Below are positions 34,870 to 42,247 of a DNA stretch of 50,902 nucleotides, piece after piece (the stretch's first letter is position 1; each line of letters starts with the position of its first letter). This DNA is from Bacillota bacterium. Lineage in GTDB: Bacteria; Bacillota; Limnochordia; Darwinibacteriales; DTU012. A program made the position numbers and the translations under genes. The stretch is from positions 1-50,902 of the forward strand of contig JAAYMV010000044.1 of NCBI GenBank assembly GCA_012521185.1. Direction: 5' to 3'. The notes beneath the pieces are model-generated. The model saw only the letters and a program-made list of their open reading frames with translations. It did not search any database and was not told where the DNA came from.

Positions 34870-34903
34870 TAAGGAACCTTTAATAGGCAAAGGAGGTACC
34901 AAG

Positions 34904-35524
34904 TTGAATTTTGAAGACGAAAAAAATTTAAATGAGCATAACCAACTAGAAGATTGTGGCTGTAACGAAGCGCAAAATGTCACGGATCAATCTGTAAACT
35001 TTACCTGTCCCCCTAATACCTTTGTATACATCGTTCAGCCAGGCGATACCATGTTTACCATTGCTCGCCGCTTTGGAGTTAGTCTAGACAGTCTAATTGC
35101 TATAAATCCTCAAATACCGGATCCTAGTCGAATCTTTCCCGGACAAACAATTTGTATCCCTGAAACATCAACACCTGGCCCTTGTCCACCAAATAGCACA
35201 GTATATATAGTAAAGCCAGGCGATACTATGTTTTTAATTGCTCGTCGCTTTGGAATTTCTTTAGAAGCTTTGGTAAATGCTAACCCCCAAATACCTAATC
35301 CAAACAATATTAAACCTGGGCAAACCATTTGTGTACCAAAAGGACCACCAGCACCTCAATGTCCTCCTGGATCAACTCGCTATACAGTAAAACCTGGTGA
35401 TACCATGTTTCTAATCGCGCAACGATTCGGCATTAGTCTCAATGCTTTAATTCGCGCAAATCCTCAAGTAAGTGATCCAAACCGCATTTTCCCTGGTCAA
35501 ATACTTTGTATTCCACCGCGATAA
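34904..35524 (+). CDS. Triple-LysM protein without signal peptide
   Basis: A 206-residue protein. After an acidic, Asn/Glu-rich start of about 40 residues come three LysM domains at about 45-87, 100-142 and 155-198. Each contains YxVxPGDTMFxIAxRFG and a PGQxxCxP ending, and each is preceded by CPPN or CPPG. LysM binds peptidoglycan or chitin-like glycans. There is no signal peptide or membrane segment, so a coat or cortex protein of the spore, placed from the mother cell, is more plausible than a secreted wall protein. The paired Cys residues could cross-link. The start is TTG behind AAAGGAGG. Confidence 0.85.
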   Translation: MNFEDEKNLNEHNQLEDCGCNEAQNVTDQSVNFTCPPNTFVYIVQPGDTMFTIARRFGVSLDSLIAINPQIPDPSRIFPGQTICIPETSTPGPCPPNSTVYIVKPGDTMFLIARRFGISLEALVNANPQIPNPNNIKPGQTICVPKGPPAPQCPPGSTRYTVKPGDTMFLIAQRFGISLNALIRANPQVSDPNRIFPGQILCIPPR

Positions 35525-35543
35525 TAGTTAGTCTAATTAAAAT

Positions 35544-35576
35544 CCTAAGATTTGGGCATACTAGAAAAATCTTAGG
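35544..35576 (+). promoter_or_regulatory. Hairpin overlapping the ribosome binding site of the thiamine-binding gene
   Basis: CCTAAGATT (35544-35552) and AATCTTAGG (35568-35576) form a perfect 9 bp stem. The right arm includes the first AGG of the AGGAGG site (35574-35579). No T-run follows, so it is not a typical terminator. It could reduce translation of the downstream gene. Confidence 0.45.
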
Positions 35577-35587
35577 AGGTGTTCTTA

Positions 35588-35824
35588 ATGATTAGTGCTG
35601 AGGTTTCGTTATATCCGGTGGAAACACTAGACTCAGATCAGGTAATCATGGATTCTTTAAAAAGCATTACCGAATACGATTTAAACTACGATATCGGATC
35701 CTTAAGTACTCATTTGCGCGGAGACAAAGAACAGGTCTGGAGCGGAATTCGAGCCATTCATGAAAAAGCTTTAGCTACTGGACATGAAGTTGTAATGGTA
35801 GTAACTATTTCTAATGCCATGTAA
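35588..35824 (+). CDS. Thiamine-binding (MTH1187/YkoF-type) small protein
   Basis: A 78-residue protein beginning MISAEVSLYPVET, with a ferredoxin-like pattern: strand, helix (SDQVIMDSLKSI), strand (LSTHLRGDKEQVWSGIRAIHE), then HEVVMVVTIS. This matches the thiamine/HMP-binding domain family (MTH1187/YkoF). AGGAGG is 8 bases from the ATG at 35588; an upstream GTG overlaps the site. The terminator overlaps its stop and is shared with rubrerythrin. The family typically binds thiamine or its pyrimidine part, but no thiamine gene lies nearby. Confidence 0.75.
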   Translation: MISAEVSLYPVETLDSDQVIMDSLKSITEYDLNYDIGSLSTHLRGDKEQVWSGIRAIHEKALATGHEVVMVVTISNAM

Positions 35825-35852
35825 AAAAGGGCTTGCCTAAGCGAGCCCTTTT
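35823..35852. terminator. Bidirectional terminator between the thiamine-binding gene and rubrerythrin
   Basis: AAAAGGGCT (35825-35833) and AGCCCTTTT (35844-35852) pair with an inner GC/GC extension around CTAA. Runs of A on the left and T on the right let it act on both strands; it overlaps the rubrerythrin stop. Confidence 0.83.
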
Positions 35853-36399
35853 AAAATACAACAAACTTATCCTTTTTTGCTCCGCAAATAGGACAAACAT
35901 CTGGAGCTTCTCCCAAGCCAGTATAACCACATACACCACAAATTTGAATATCCGTGTCTGGAATGTCCTCCCCCTTAGCAACAAGTTCTTTAGCGTCACT
36001 AAATAATTTTGAATGTATTCGCTCAGCTTCTAAAGCCCACCGCATCGAGGTTTGTGCTCCCTTTTCCTGCTGAAGTTCAGCAACTGCCAGATATGATGGA
36101 TACATTTGTTCAATTTCGAAATCTTCCCCAGCGATTGCCCCTGCAAGATTTTCTTCAGTGGTTCCTAATCCAAAACCAGCCATGGCTGTTACGGCAAAGT
36201 CTCCTGGTAGGCTTTTTAATTCTTTAAAATGATTACTAGCATGTACTCGTTCTGCATAAGCAATGGCTTCAAATAATCTGGATACGTTAGGAAAACCCTC
36301 TTTTTTTGCATGAGCTCCCCATACGCGATAACGCATATAAGCCATGGATTCTCCCGCATGAGCTGATCGCAGATTTGCAGCAGTCATATTGTTTTCCAT
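35851..36399 (-). CDS. Rubrerythrin
   Basis: A 182-residue non-heme iron peroxidase of anaerobes that reduces H2O2. The four-helix diiron domain shows HAGESMAYMRY, AIAYAERVHASNH and ALEAERIHSKLF with the Glu/His ligands. The C-terminal rubredoxin domain has CGVCGYTG and CPICGA for one iron. AAAGGAG precedes the ATG. It is monocistronic between a good promoter and a bidirectional terminator. The 36 bp region between its promoter and that of the FMN protein is shared, so the two could be co-regulated. Confidence 0.95.
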   Translation of the reverse strand: MENNMTAANLRSAHAGESMAYMRYRVWGAHAKKEGFPNVSRLFEAIAYAERVHASNHFKELKSLPGDFAVTAMAGFGLGTTEENLAGAIAGEDFEIEQMYPSYLAVAELQQEKGAQTSMRWALEAERIHSKLFSDAKELVAKGEDIPDTDIQICGVCGYTGLGEAPDVCPICGAKKDKFVVF

Positions 36400-36466
36400 A
36401 AATCATACTCCTTTTTCTTAAATTATCTCTGGTAGTATTTGCCTCCATTAGATTTTTCATACAGCA

Positions 36467-36495
36467 ATTCTATGATATTTTTTTAACAAAAACAA
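36467..36495 (-). promoter_or_regulatory. Sigma-A-type promoter of rubrerythrin
   Basis: On the minus strand TTGTTT (36495-36490) is followed after 17 bases by TAGAAT (36472-36467), 67 bases before the ATG. Confidence 0.65.
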
Positions 36496-36507
36496 AATAA
36501 TTTGATA

Positions 36508-36536
36508 TTGACGTAAATAATAAATAATGGTACTCT
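36508..36536 (+). promoter_or_regulatory. Sigma-A-type promoter of the double FMN-binding protein
   Basis: TTGACG (36508-36513) and TACTCT (36531-36536) are separated by 17 bases. A palindrome at 36551-36568 lies just downstream, where a repressor would block transcription. Confidence 0.65.
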
Positions 36537-36550
36537 ATAAACGGGTGGAT

Positions 36551-36568
36551 TGGTGAATGTATTCACTT
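36551..36568. promoter_or_regulatory. Candidate Rex operator downstream of the FMN-protein promoter
   Basis: TGGTGAA-TGTA-TTCACTT contains the perfect inverted repeat GTGAAT-GT-ATTCAC and matches the Rex core GTGAA-N4-TTCAC exactly. Only the outer bases deviate from TTGTGAA-N4-TTCACAA. It covers roughly +9 to +26 of the transcript. Rex is encoded 1.8 kb away. Confidence 0.6.
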
Positions 36569-36593
36569 AAACAAATTTAAGGAGGAATTGGTT

Positions 36594-37298
36594 ATGAAAA
36601 GACTGTCTGTTTTATTAGCTATTATAATGTTAATTGCCTCTACTAGTTTAGTGTCTGCTGCTAACTGGAAAGACGGTACATACGAAGCTTGGTCTGATGC
36701 TTCTGATAAAAGCATGGACTATGCCAAAGTGTTTATTAAAGATGGTAAAATTACTGGTGTTATTTTAAGAGAATATAACAACTACTTAGTTGAAAAAGAC
36801 TATGCATCCTATCCATTCCAACTTTATAGAGAAGCTTTAAGAACTCATGCACCAAAATATGTTGCTGCTCAAGGTGCAGATGTAGATCTTGTAACTTCTG
36901 CAACAGGAAGTACAACTGGTTGGAACCAAGCAGTAGAAAGAGCATTATTAAAAGCTGATCCAAACTACAATCCTGGTAAAACTTATTTTGACGGTACATT
37001 TATGGGTCGTTCCGAAACTGGCGACCGTAACTACTATGAAGTAGTTTGGGTAACAATCAAGGATGACAAAATTGTTGACATGAAGTTCCAAAGAGTTAGC
37101 ATGGAACCAACCGAACTAAAAATTGTTGAATTAGAAGACTATCCATGGCCATTATTAGGACCTGCTCGTGAGCAATATAAAGAAAATGCTATTAAAGCAG
37201 CTCCTGGTGAAGCCGACCTAGTAACTGGTGCAACTGGTTCCAGCAAAATGTGGGACAATGCTGTGCTAGACGCATTAGACAGAGCACGCATTCGATAG
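36594..37298 (+). CDS. Exported protein with two FMN-binding domains
   Basis: A 234-residue protein with a signal peptide (MKRLSVLLAIIMLIASTSLVSA) and two FMN_bind domains. Each ends in a covalent flavinylation motif: DLVTSAT (Thr about 104) and DLVTGAT (Thr about 214), which fit the ApbE-recognised pattern Dxx(S/T)GA(T/S), the first with Ser in place of Gly. Such proteins carry electrons outside the membrane. No ApbE flavin transferase or membrane electron-transfer complex is adjacent. I chose the ATG at 36594, 8 bases after AAGGAGG. Codon use is A/T-rich and regular, as for a highly expressed gene. Its operator-like palindrome links it to redox control. Confidence 0.88.
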   Translation: MKRLSVLLAIIMLIASTSLVSAANWKDGTYEAWSDASDKSMDYAKVFIKDGKITGVILREYNNYLVEKDYASYPFQLYREALRTHAPKYVAAQGADVDLVTSATGSTTGWNQAVERALLKADPNYNPGKTYFDGTFMGRSETGDRNYYEVVWVTIKDDKIVDMKFQRVSMEPTELKIVELEDYPWPLLGPAREQYKENAIKAAPGEADLVTGATGSSKMWDNAVLDALDRARIR

Positions 37299-37335
37299 TT
37301 AGCCAAGATTGATACCAATCTTTCCCTAAACAACA

Positions 37336-37363
37336 AAACCCGGATTTTTAATCCGGGTTTTTT
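37336..37363. terminator. Terminator between the FMN protein and the DUF554 gene
   Basis: AAACCCGGAT (37336-37345) pairs with ATCCGGGTTT (37351-37360) around TTTTA and is followed by TTT. The opposite strand also has a T-rich tail, so it may serve both genes. Confidence 0.85.
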
Positions 37364-37368
37364 CATGC

Positions 37369-38046
37369 CTAAAATACCATGCTTAATAAAATGGCAACAA
37401 ATAAGGAAGGTAAAAGATTACCAACGGAAATCTTAGTAATGCCCAAAATATTTAAACCAATACCAACAATTAACATTCCGCCGGTTGCTGTCATTTCCGC
37501 TATTGCGGCTGCATGGAATAATGGTTCTAAAAAACTAGCAAATATAGCAATCAGACCTTGGTACACAAAAACAGGTATAGCTGCAAAAGCCACCCCGATG
37601 CCAAAAGATGAGGCGAAAAAAATAGCACTTACTCCGTCAAGCATCGCTTTTGCATATAAAGTGTCGTGTGTGCCTTGGAGACCACCTTCTAGGGCACCGA
37701 TTACTGCCATGGCTCCTACACAATAAACTAGTGTGGCAGTAACAAAACCTTGAATAAATTGATTTGAGTCTGTATTGCTTTTACCTTTGGCTAATAAGTT
37801 ACCTAGATTTGTCAGTCGTTCATCAAGCTGTAACGCTTCCCCAACTAATCCACCGAATACTAAGCTGGCAATAGGAATCAAAATATTGGCATGAGCTAAG
37901 CCCATTTTTATCCCAATTATGATTGTTGCCAAACCTAGTCCTTGCATGATAGTATTTCTCATCGAAGACTTTAACTTTAAAATCATTCCTAGAGAAGCAC
38001 CAATTAAGATAGCTATGGCATTTACTATGGTGCCCCACAACATCAA
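37369..38046 (-). CDS. DUF554 (YqgA-type) membrane protein
   Basis: A 225-residue integral membrane protein with about six or seven hydrophobic segments (for example at 5-22, 34-52, 55-70, 100-120 and 140-175). It starts MLWGTIVNAIAILIGASLG, characteristic of DUF554/YqgA; GGLVGEALQLDERL and GMLIVGIGLNILGI are also typical. A transporter role is suspected for the family but no substrate is established. It stands alone, divergent from the DUF896 gene. Confidence 0.9.
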   Translation of the reverse strand: MMLWGTIVNAIAILIGASLGMILKLKSSMRNTIMQGLGLATIIIGIKMGLAHANILIPIASLVFGGLVGEALQLDERLTNLGNLLAKGKSNTDSNQFIQGFVTATLVYCVGAMAVIGALEGGLQGTHDTLYAKAMLDGVSAIFFASSFGIGVAFAAIPVFVYQGLIAIFASFLEPLFHAAAIAEMTATGGMLIVGIGLNILGITKISVGNLLPSLFVAILLSMVF

Positions 38047-38130
38047 TGGACATCACTCCCAATTATTTTTGCAGGAAACTTACTAACTAATAAAGAAGTA
38101 TTCTTTTTTAGAAATGGAGGCTATGTAATA

Positions 38131-38346
38131 ATGAATATCAACGATCTAATTGCACGAATTAATGAATTAGCTAAAAAAGCTAAAACAACTGGTTTAACTG
38201 AATCTGAATTAGTCGAAAGAGACAAACTTCGTCGCCAATATATTGATTTAGTTAAGCAAAACTTAGCCATAACTTTAGAAAATACTGTTTTTGTTGATGA
38301 AAACGGTAATGAAATTAAGTTTAAATCAAATAAAACCGTTCATTAA
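38131..38346 (+). CDS. DUF896 (YnzC-type) small protein
   Basis: A 71-residue protein beginning MNINDLIARINELAKKAK, with LTESELVERDKLRRQYID, the hallmark of the DUF896/UPF0291 family. The N-terminal half is a helical hairpin. The family is conserved in Firmicutes and its function is unknown. AATGGAGG precedes the ATG. It converges on rex, and their stops share TTAA (38343-38346). Confidence 0.9.
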   Translation: MNINDLIARINELAKKAKTTGLTESELVERDKLRRQYIDLVKQNLAITLENTVFVDENGNEIKFKSNKTVH

Positions 38347-39005
38347 TCTTTTATTTTATCAGAATGTTTCATTTTAAAAGACAAGCGTAACAAGCTATTG
38401 GTTAAATGAATATGTTCTAAAACAACCCCTTCTGGTACTTGGAGACGAACTGGAGCGAAATTCCAAATGGCTTTTACTCCACCTGCAATAACTTGATTAC
38501 AAACATCTTGAGCAACTTCTCGGGGAGTAGTAATCACGGCAATATCCACTGGATTGTTGGCTAAATACTCGGTTAATTTGTCGATCGGCTGAATAATACA
38601 TCCCGAAAGATATTTTCCTTCTAATAAGGGATCATTATCAAAAATTGCTTTGATTTCAAAGCCCCGATTGCGGAAGTTTTGATAACTGGCAATGGCTTTA
38701 CCTAAGTTACCTGCTCCAATCAGAATTAGATTATAAGCTCGATCTAAACCTAAGATACTGCTAATCTGATTATAAAGTTCGTCTACCCGATAACCATAGC
38801 CATGCTGACCAAAAGACCCAAAATAGCTTAAATCTGAGCGAATTTGGGCAGCAGTCAAACCGAGTGCTTCGCCCAATTCGCTTGATGATACCTTCTCTAC
38901 CTCTTGCCTAGCTAGCTCGGCCAAATACCGATAATAAAGGGGTAAGCGATTAATAACACCTTTAGGTATTCCCATTTTATTACCGTCACGTACAGGCATA
39001 TTCAT
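38343..39005 (-). CDS. rex: Redox-sensing transcriptional repressor Rex
   Basis: A 220-residue repressor that senses the NADH/NAD+ ratio. The N-terminal winged helix (about 12-85) shows RLPLYYRYLAELARQ, LTAAQIRSDLSYFG and FGQHGYGY. The Rossmann domain has LILIGAGNLGKAIASY (about 93-108) and a domain-swap C-terminal helix. In Clostridia it controls fermentation and hydrogenase genes. The exact start (first, third or eleventh codon) is ambiguous; AAGGAGTGA favours the third. It follows an exported protein gene by 19 bp. Two Rex-like palindromes are in this window, upstream of hydS and of the double-FMN gene. Confidence 0.95.
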   Translation of the reverse strand: MNMPVRDGNKMGIPKGVINRLPLYYRYLAELARQEVEKVSSSELGEALGLTAAQIRSDLSYFGSFGQHGYGYRVDELYNQISSILGLDRAYNLILIGAGNLGKAIASYQNFRNRGFEIKAIFDNDPLLEGKYLSGCIIQPIDKLTEYLANNPVDIAVITTPREVAQDVCNQVIAGGVKAIWNFAPVRLQVPEGVVLEHIHLTNSLLRLSFKMKHSDKIKD

Positions 39006-39024
39006 TCACTCCTTTTTTATTTTA

Positions 39025-39495
39025 TTATTCCACTGTTAACTTCTCTTGGTGCCGAATTTCTTCACCACTAATTAAATCCCTAACTACTACTTCAGCAATA
39101 TAAGTTGCTCTCGGAGCAAACCAAGGAATATCTACATATAAATAAAACCAAACACTCTCCCGCGGCTGCCAATCCAAGGAATCAAAATCGACTACATCTC
39201 TTTGGGTAAATAATCTAAAGCCTCCGCTTGTTTTCAAATGCACATCAACGGCCAAGTGAGTTAAATACTTTTCATCTTGGGGTAAAGTGCTAAATCCCGC
39301 TACTTCAAAATATGCATATGCACGAGTACCTTTTTTAAAAACGCCTTGATTCGGTTCATATTCTAAATAATCAGCATCCGGATCATCAGACCATCCTAGC
39401 TCTGTAAAACGAAATCCAGATTCCGTAATAACTTCTTCGGCAGTAACTGGTGCTGCAAAATTAAAAAATAATAAAAACAGCAAAATAAAAGCCAT
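39025..39495 (-). CDS. Exported protein of unknown function upstream of rex
   Basis: A protein of about 156 residues with a signal peptide (MAFILLFLLFFNFAAPVTA). The mature part appears all-beta, with aromatic-rich strands (ESVWFYLYVDIPWFAPRATY), and may be an immunoglobulin-like or beta-sandwich domain. I do not recognise the family. The start is the ATG at 39495, 9 bases from AAAGGAG; the ATG three codons earlier touches the site. It is probably co-transcribed with rex (19 bp gap). Confidence 0.7.
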   Translation of the reverse strand: MAFILLFLLFFNFAAPVTAEEVITESGFRFTELGWSDDPDADYLEYEPNQGVFKKGTRAYAYFEVAGFSTLPQDEKYLTHLAVDVHLKTSGGFRLFTQRDVVDFDSLDWQPRESVWFYLYVDIPWFAPRATYIAEVVVRDLISGEEIRHQEKLTVE

Positions 39496-39596
39496 AAAAT
39501 GCATCTCCTTTGAGGCCAGTAATCAAGGATAATAATGTAAGTTGTAGAATTATAGTTGGTAACAATACCTAATCTTTCGATGAAAGGATTGAAATA

Positions 39597-39917
39597 ATGC
39601 ACACTTTACGCAAACAATTAAACCATGGTAAATGGACACGTCCTACTGACCGTTCAGCTGTTTATACAGAAGTTCTTCCTGGAAAAATCTGGGGTATCCG
39701 GGTTACGCTAATAGATGATTACGCAAAAGTAGAAGCTATTCCAGGGGAAAAAGGCGTCTGGTATAATGCTCCAAAACGATACTCAGCTAAGGTTATGCCC
39801 CCTACTATATTCGAGAAACTTAGAGGAATTTCCTTTGCCGATAAAATAATGGCAGAAGTATCTATTAAAAGAACCGTAGCAGCTGAAGAAAATGGAGATA
39901 AAGATTACTTCGAATGA
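39597..39917 (+). CDS. Protein of unknown function
   Basis: A 106-residue soluble, basic protein with no signal peptide. Hydrophobic beta strands (GIRVTLIDDYAKVEAIP) are followed by a short helix (PPTIFEKLRGISFADKIMAEVS) and an acidic tail. I do not recognise the family. AAAGGA is 8 bases from the ATG. The A/T-rich codon use resembles its neighbours. It is followed after 72 bases by the metallophosphoesterase gene. Confidence 0.6.
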   Translation: MHTLRKQLNHGKWTRPTDRSAVYTEVLPGKIWGIRVTLIDDYAKVEAIPGEKGVWYNAPKRYSAKVMPPTIFEKLRGISFADKIMAEVSIKRTVAAEENGDKDYFE

Positions 39918-39989
39918 ATTTTTGCAGGATTTGTTACCCATTTTCAAGAATAACTACTAATAAACCTCTATGTTACAGGAGGAAACAAA

Positions 39990-40589
39990 GTGAAGATTTT
40001 AATCGTAGGCGATACAATCGATCCAATGTTATATGACCATTTTAGGCGAGAACGATTCCCTGATATAGAACTAATTCTTTCAGTAGGAGACTTGCCTGCC
40101 TGGTATCTATCCTATTTGATGTCAGTATTTAACGCTCCTTTATACTATGTTAGAGGAAATCATGACTATGACTATGAACGAGAACCACCTGACGGTGGTG
40201 AAGATATCCATGGACGCATTGTTAAATATAGAAATTTGACTATCGTAGGTTTTGAAGGTTCCATGTATTATCATTCTCCAAATGCAGTACAAAAAACTGA
40301 AAGGGAAATGTGGTGGGAATGGCAGCGTTTAAGATTACGTCTGATGCTGCGGAAGAAAATAGATATTATTTTAACACATGCACCACCATTTGGAATTCAT
40401 GACGGTGAAGATCTATGTCACAAAGGTTTCATTACCTTTTCCCGAATGATCCATAAATATCAGCCTCGATACTTTATTCATGGTCACACCCACCTAAACT
40501 ATGGTCTAAAACAAAAAAGGATCGATATTGTTAACAAAACAACAGTAATTAACGGCTACGGATATCATATTCTAGATACAGACGAGTGA
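39990..40589 (+). CDS. Small calcineurin-like metallophosphoesterase
   Basis: A 199-residue protein with family motifs in order: GDTID (first Asp; the usual GDxHG is altered), LSVGDLPAWY, RGNHDYDY, LTHAPPFG and HGHTHLNYG. These give a two-metal site. The substrate may be a nucleotide, a phosphoprotein or a nucleic acid. The start is GTG with AGGAGG 7 bases upstream. Its end lies 23 bp before the ParB/Srx-fold gene, so the two are probably co-expressed. The family looks widespread in Clostridia, but I cannot assign a function. Confidence 0.85.
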   Translation: MKILIVGDTIDPMLYDHFRRERFPDIELILSVGDLPAWYLSYLMSVFNAPLYYVRGNHDYDYEREPPDGGEDIHGRIVKYRNLTIVGFEGSMYYHSPNAVQKTEREMWWEWQRLRLRLMLRKKIDIILTHAPPFGIHDGEDLCHKGFITFSRMIHKYQPRYFIHGHTHLNYGLKQKRIDIVNKTTVINGYGYHILDTDE

Positions 40590-40612
40590 GACCAGTTAAA
40601 GGAGGAGGCTCT

Positions 40613-41587
40613 ATGTTTTCCAGAAACACCATTGAATCGTTCCAAGAGCAGCAAAATGCTACTCAAGCCACTGAACCCCTTGATTTAGGCGTTAGAACCG
40701 TAGAAGTTAAGAAAATAGTTGGGTCAGTTAATCGCTGGCAAGACTTTGACTCAAAATTTAGGTTTAAATTAAAATCCAAATTAGCTCTCGAACGTTATGA
40801 AAATATAGTCAAAGCTATGGAACAAGGTGTCATTCTACCACCAGTAGTTTTATATAAGATTAGAGACAAATACTATGTTTTAGATGGTAATCATCGTGTG
40901 GCGGCCGCAAAACAAATAGGCCAAACTTATATTGATGCAAAGATTACCGAGTTTATACCTGCAGGTGATAGTTTTGAAAATCAATTATGGCGTGAAAAAT
41001 CCTTTTTCGAATTGCGCACTGATTTGTCTGATATCGAGTTTACCGAGCTCGGACTGTATAATAAACTATTAGAGATTATTGAGCAATATCGTAAAGATGA
41101 ATTTGCCAAAACCCACAATAAATTGACACTATTTGAAGCAAGTAAACAATGGTACTATAAAGTGTATCTACCGGTAGTGGAACATATTCGCAAAGAAGGT
41201 TTGTTAATGGATTTTCCTGACCGAACAGAAGCAGACTTATTTATCTATGCCACCTTTCATAAAATGGCTAAAAGTCGCTTGACTAAAAAACGAGTCACTT
41301 ATAAACAAGCCTTAAAAGATCTTGATCCTACACCTAATCGAAGTTTCGGTGAAAAACTACTCGACAAGATTGCTGATCTACTATATATGAATGAAGTACC
41401 CAGTGATTGTCCATATGGTTTGATTATTGATGAGGATGGTTTGGTAAAAATCACCAGAGATTGTGGTGGCTGTACAAGATGTCATGAACGGGAATTAACT
41501 GCCTATCGTTACAGTGGTCCACGGGTAATTACTCATGATGATTTTGATAATATGACAGACTATAAAAAAGGGCGCTATATTCTATAA
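40613..41587 (+). CDS. ParB/Srx-fold protein with Cys-rich C-terminus
   Basis: A 324-residue protein. Residues about 35-115 form a ParB/sulfiredoxin-like domain with VLDGNHRVAAAKQIG, the conserved Gly-x-x-Arg box that binds nucleotide phosphates, and TYIDAKITEF as in DUF4032-type proteins. A helical middle follows. The C-terminus holds a Cys cluster (DCPYG, then DCGGCTRCHE) that may bind zinc. No helix-turn-helix is evident, so it is not a classical partition ParB. The start is the ATG at 40613, 8 bases after AAAGGAGG. It lies between the metallophosphoesterase and nth genes. Function unknown; ATP-dependent kinase activity, as in SerK, is one possibility. Confidence 0.75.
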   Translation: MFSRNTIESFQEQQNATQATEPLDLGVRTVEVKKIVGSVNRWQDFDSKFRFKLKSKLALERYENIVKAMEQGVILPPVVLYKIRDKYYVLDGNHRVAAAKQIGQTYIDAKITEFIPAGDSFENQLWREKSFFELRTDLSDIEFTELGLYNKLLEIIEQYRKDEFAKTHNKLTLFEASKQWYYKVYLPVVEHIRKEGLLMDFPDRTEADLFIYATFHKMAKSRLTKKRVTYKQALKDLDPTPNRSFGEKLLDKIADLLYMNEVPSDCPYGLIIDEDGLVKITRDCGGCTRCHERELTAYRYSGPRVITHDDFDNMTDYKKGRYIL

Positions 41588-41597
41588 AGCGCCCTTT
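41567..41597 (+). terminator. Hairpin at the end of the ParB/Srx-fold gene
   Basis: AAAGGGCGC (41567-41575) pairs with GCGCCCTTT (41589-41597) around the stop codon region. The T-tail is short (TTTGACTTT), so it may act as a weak terminator or attenuator before nth. Confidence 0.5.
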
Positions 41598-41623
41598 GAC
41601 TTTAACTATAGAGAGGTTTAATT

Positions 41624-42247
41624 ATGAATAAACAACAAGCAATTTTAAAAATATTAGCGGAAACCTACCCTAATCCAAAAACTGAATTGAATCACGATAC
41701 ACCCTTCCAACTGTTAATCGCCACAATTCTATCCGCCCAATGTACGGACAAGCGAGTCAATCTTATTACCAGCAAGCTATTTGCTGATCATCCGACATTA
41801 GAATCGATGGCTGCCTTGTCAGTGGAAGAAATAGAAGATTATATTCGCACCGCTGGTTTATGGAAAAATAAAGCTCGCAATATCAAAGAAACCTGTCAAA
41901 TCCTTTTAGAAAAGTACAATGGTGAAGTTCCTAAAACTAGAGAAGAGCTAATGGAATTGCCTGGTGTTGGACGGAAAACGGCTAATGTAGTCTTAGCTAA
42001 TGCCTTTCGAATTCCAGCTTTTGCAGTAGATACTCATGTCCATCGGGTAGCTAACCGCCTTGCCTTAGTGAACAGCAATAATGTTGATCAAACAGAACGT
42101 CAATTAATGGAAATAGTTCCAAAATCTGACTGGTTAGATGCTCATCATTGGTTAATCTTACATGGGCGAAGAGTATGCAAGGCGAGAAATCCTGAATGCC
42201 ATCTCTGCCCTTTAAATCAACTCTGTCCCTCTGTCAAGTTGGATTAA
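41624..42247 (+). CDS. nth: Endonuclease III (DNA glycosylase/AP lyase)
   Basis: A 207-residue base-excision repair enzyme for oxidised pyrimidines. The helix-hairpin-helix ELPGVGRKTANVVL carries the catalytic Lys. VDTHVHRVANRL carries the catalytic Asp. The C-terminal [4Fe-4S] ligands are in CKARNPECHLCPLNQLC (C-X6-C-X2-C-X5-C). Length is normal. It has its own ribosome binding site (GAGAGG) and converges on the penicillin-binding protein gene, with shared stops at TTAA (42244-42247). Confidence 0.97.
   Translation: MNKQQAILKILAETYPNPKTELNHDTPFQLLIATILSAQCTDKRVNLITSKLFADHPTLESMAALSVEEIEDYIRTAGLWKNKARNIKETCQILLEKYNGEVPKTREELMELPGVGRKTANVVLANAFRIPAFAVDTHVHRVANRLALVNSNNVDQTERQLMEIVPKSDWLDAHHWLILHGRRVCKARNPECHLCPLNQLCPSVKLD

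Noticed and set aside
38047-38130. Rex operator in front of DUF896 or rex
   Set aside because: No GTGAA-N4-TTCAC-like palindrome was found here or just before rex, so autoregulation is not supported.
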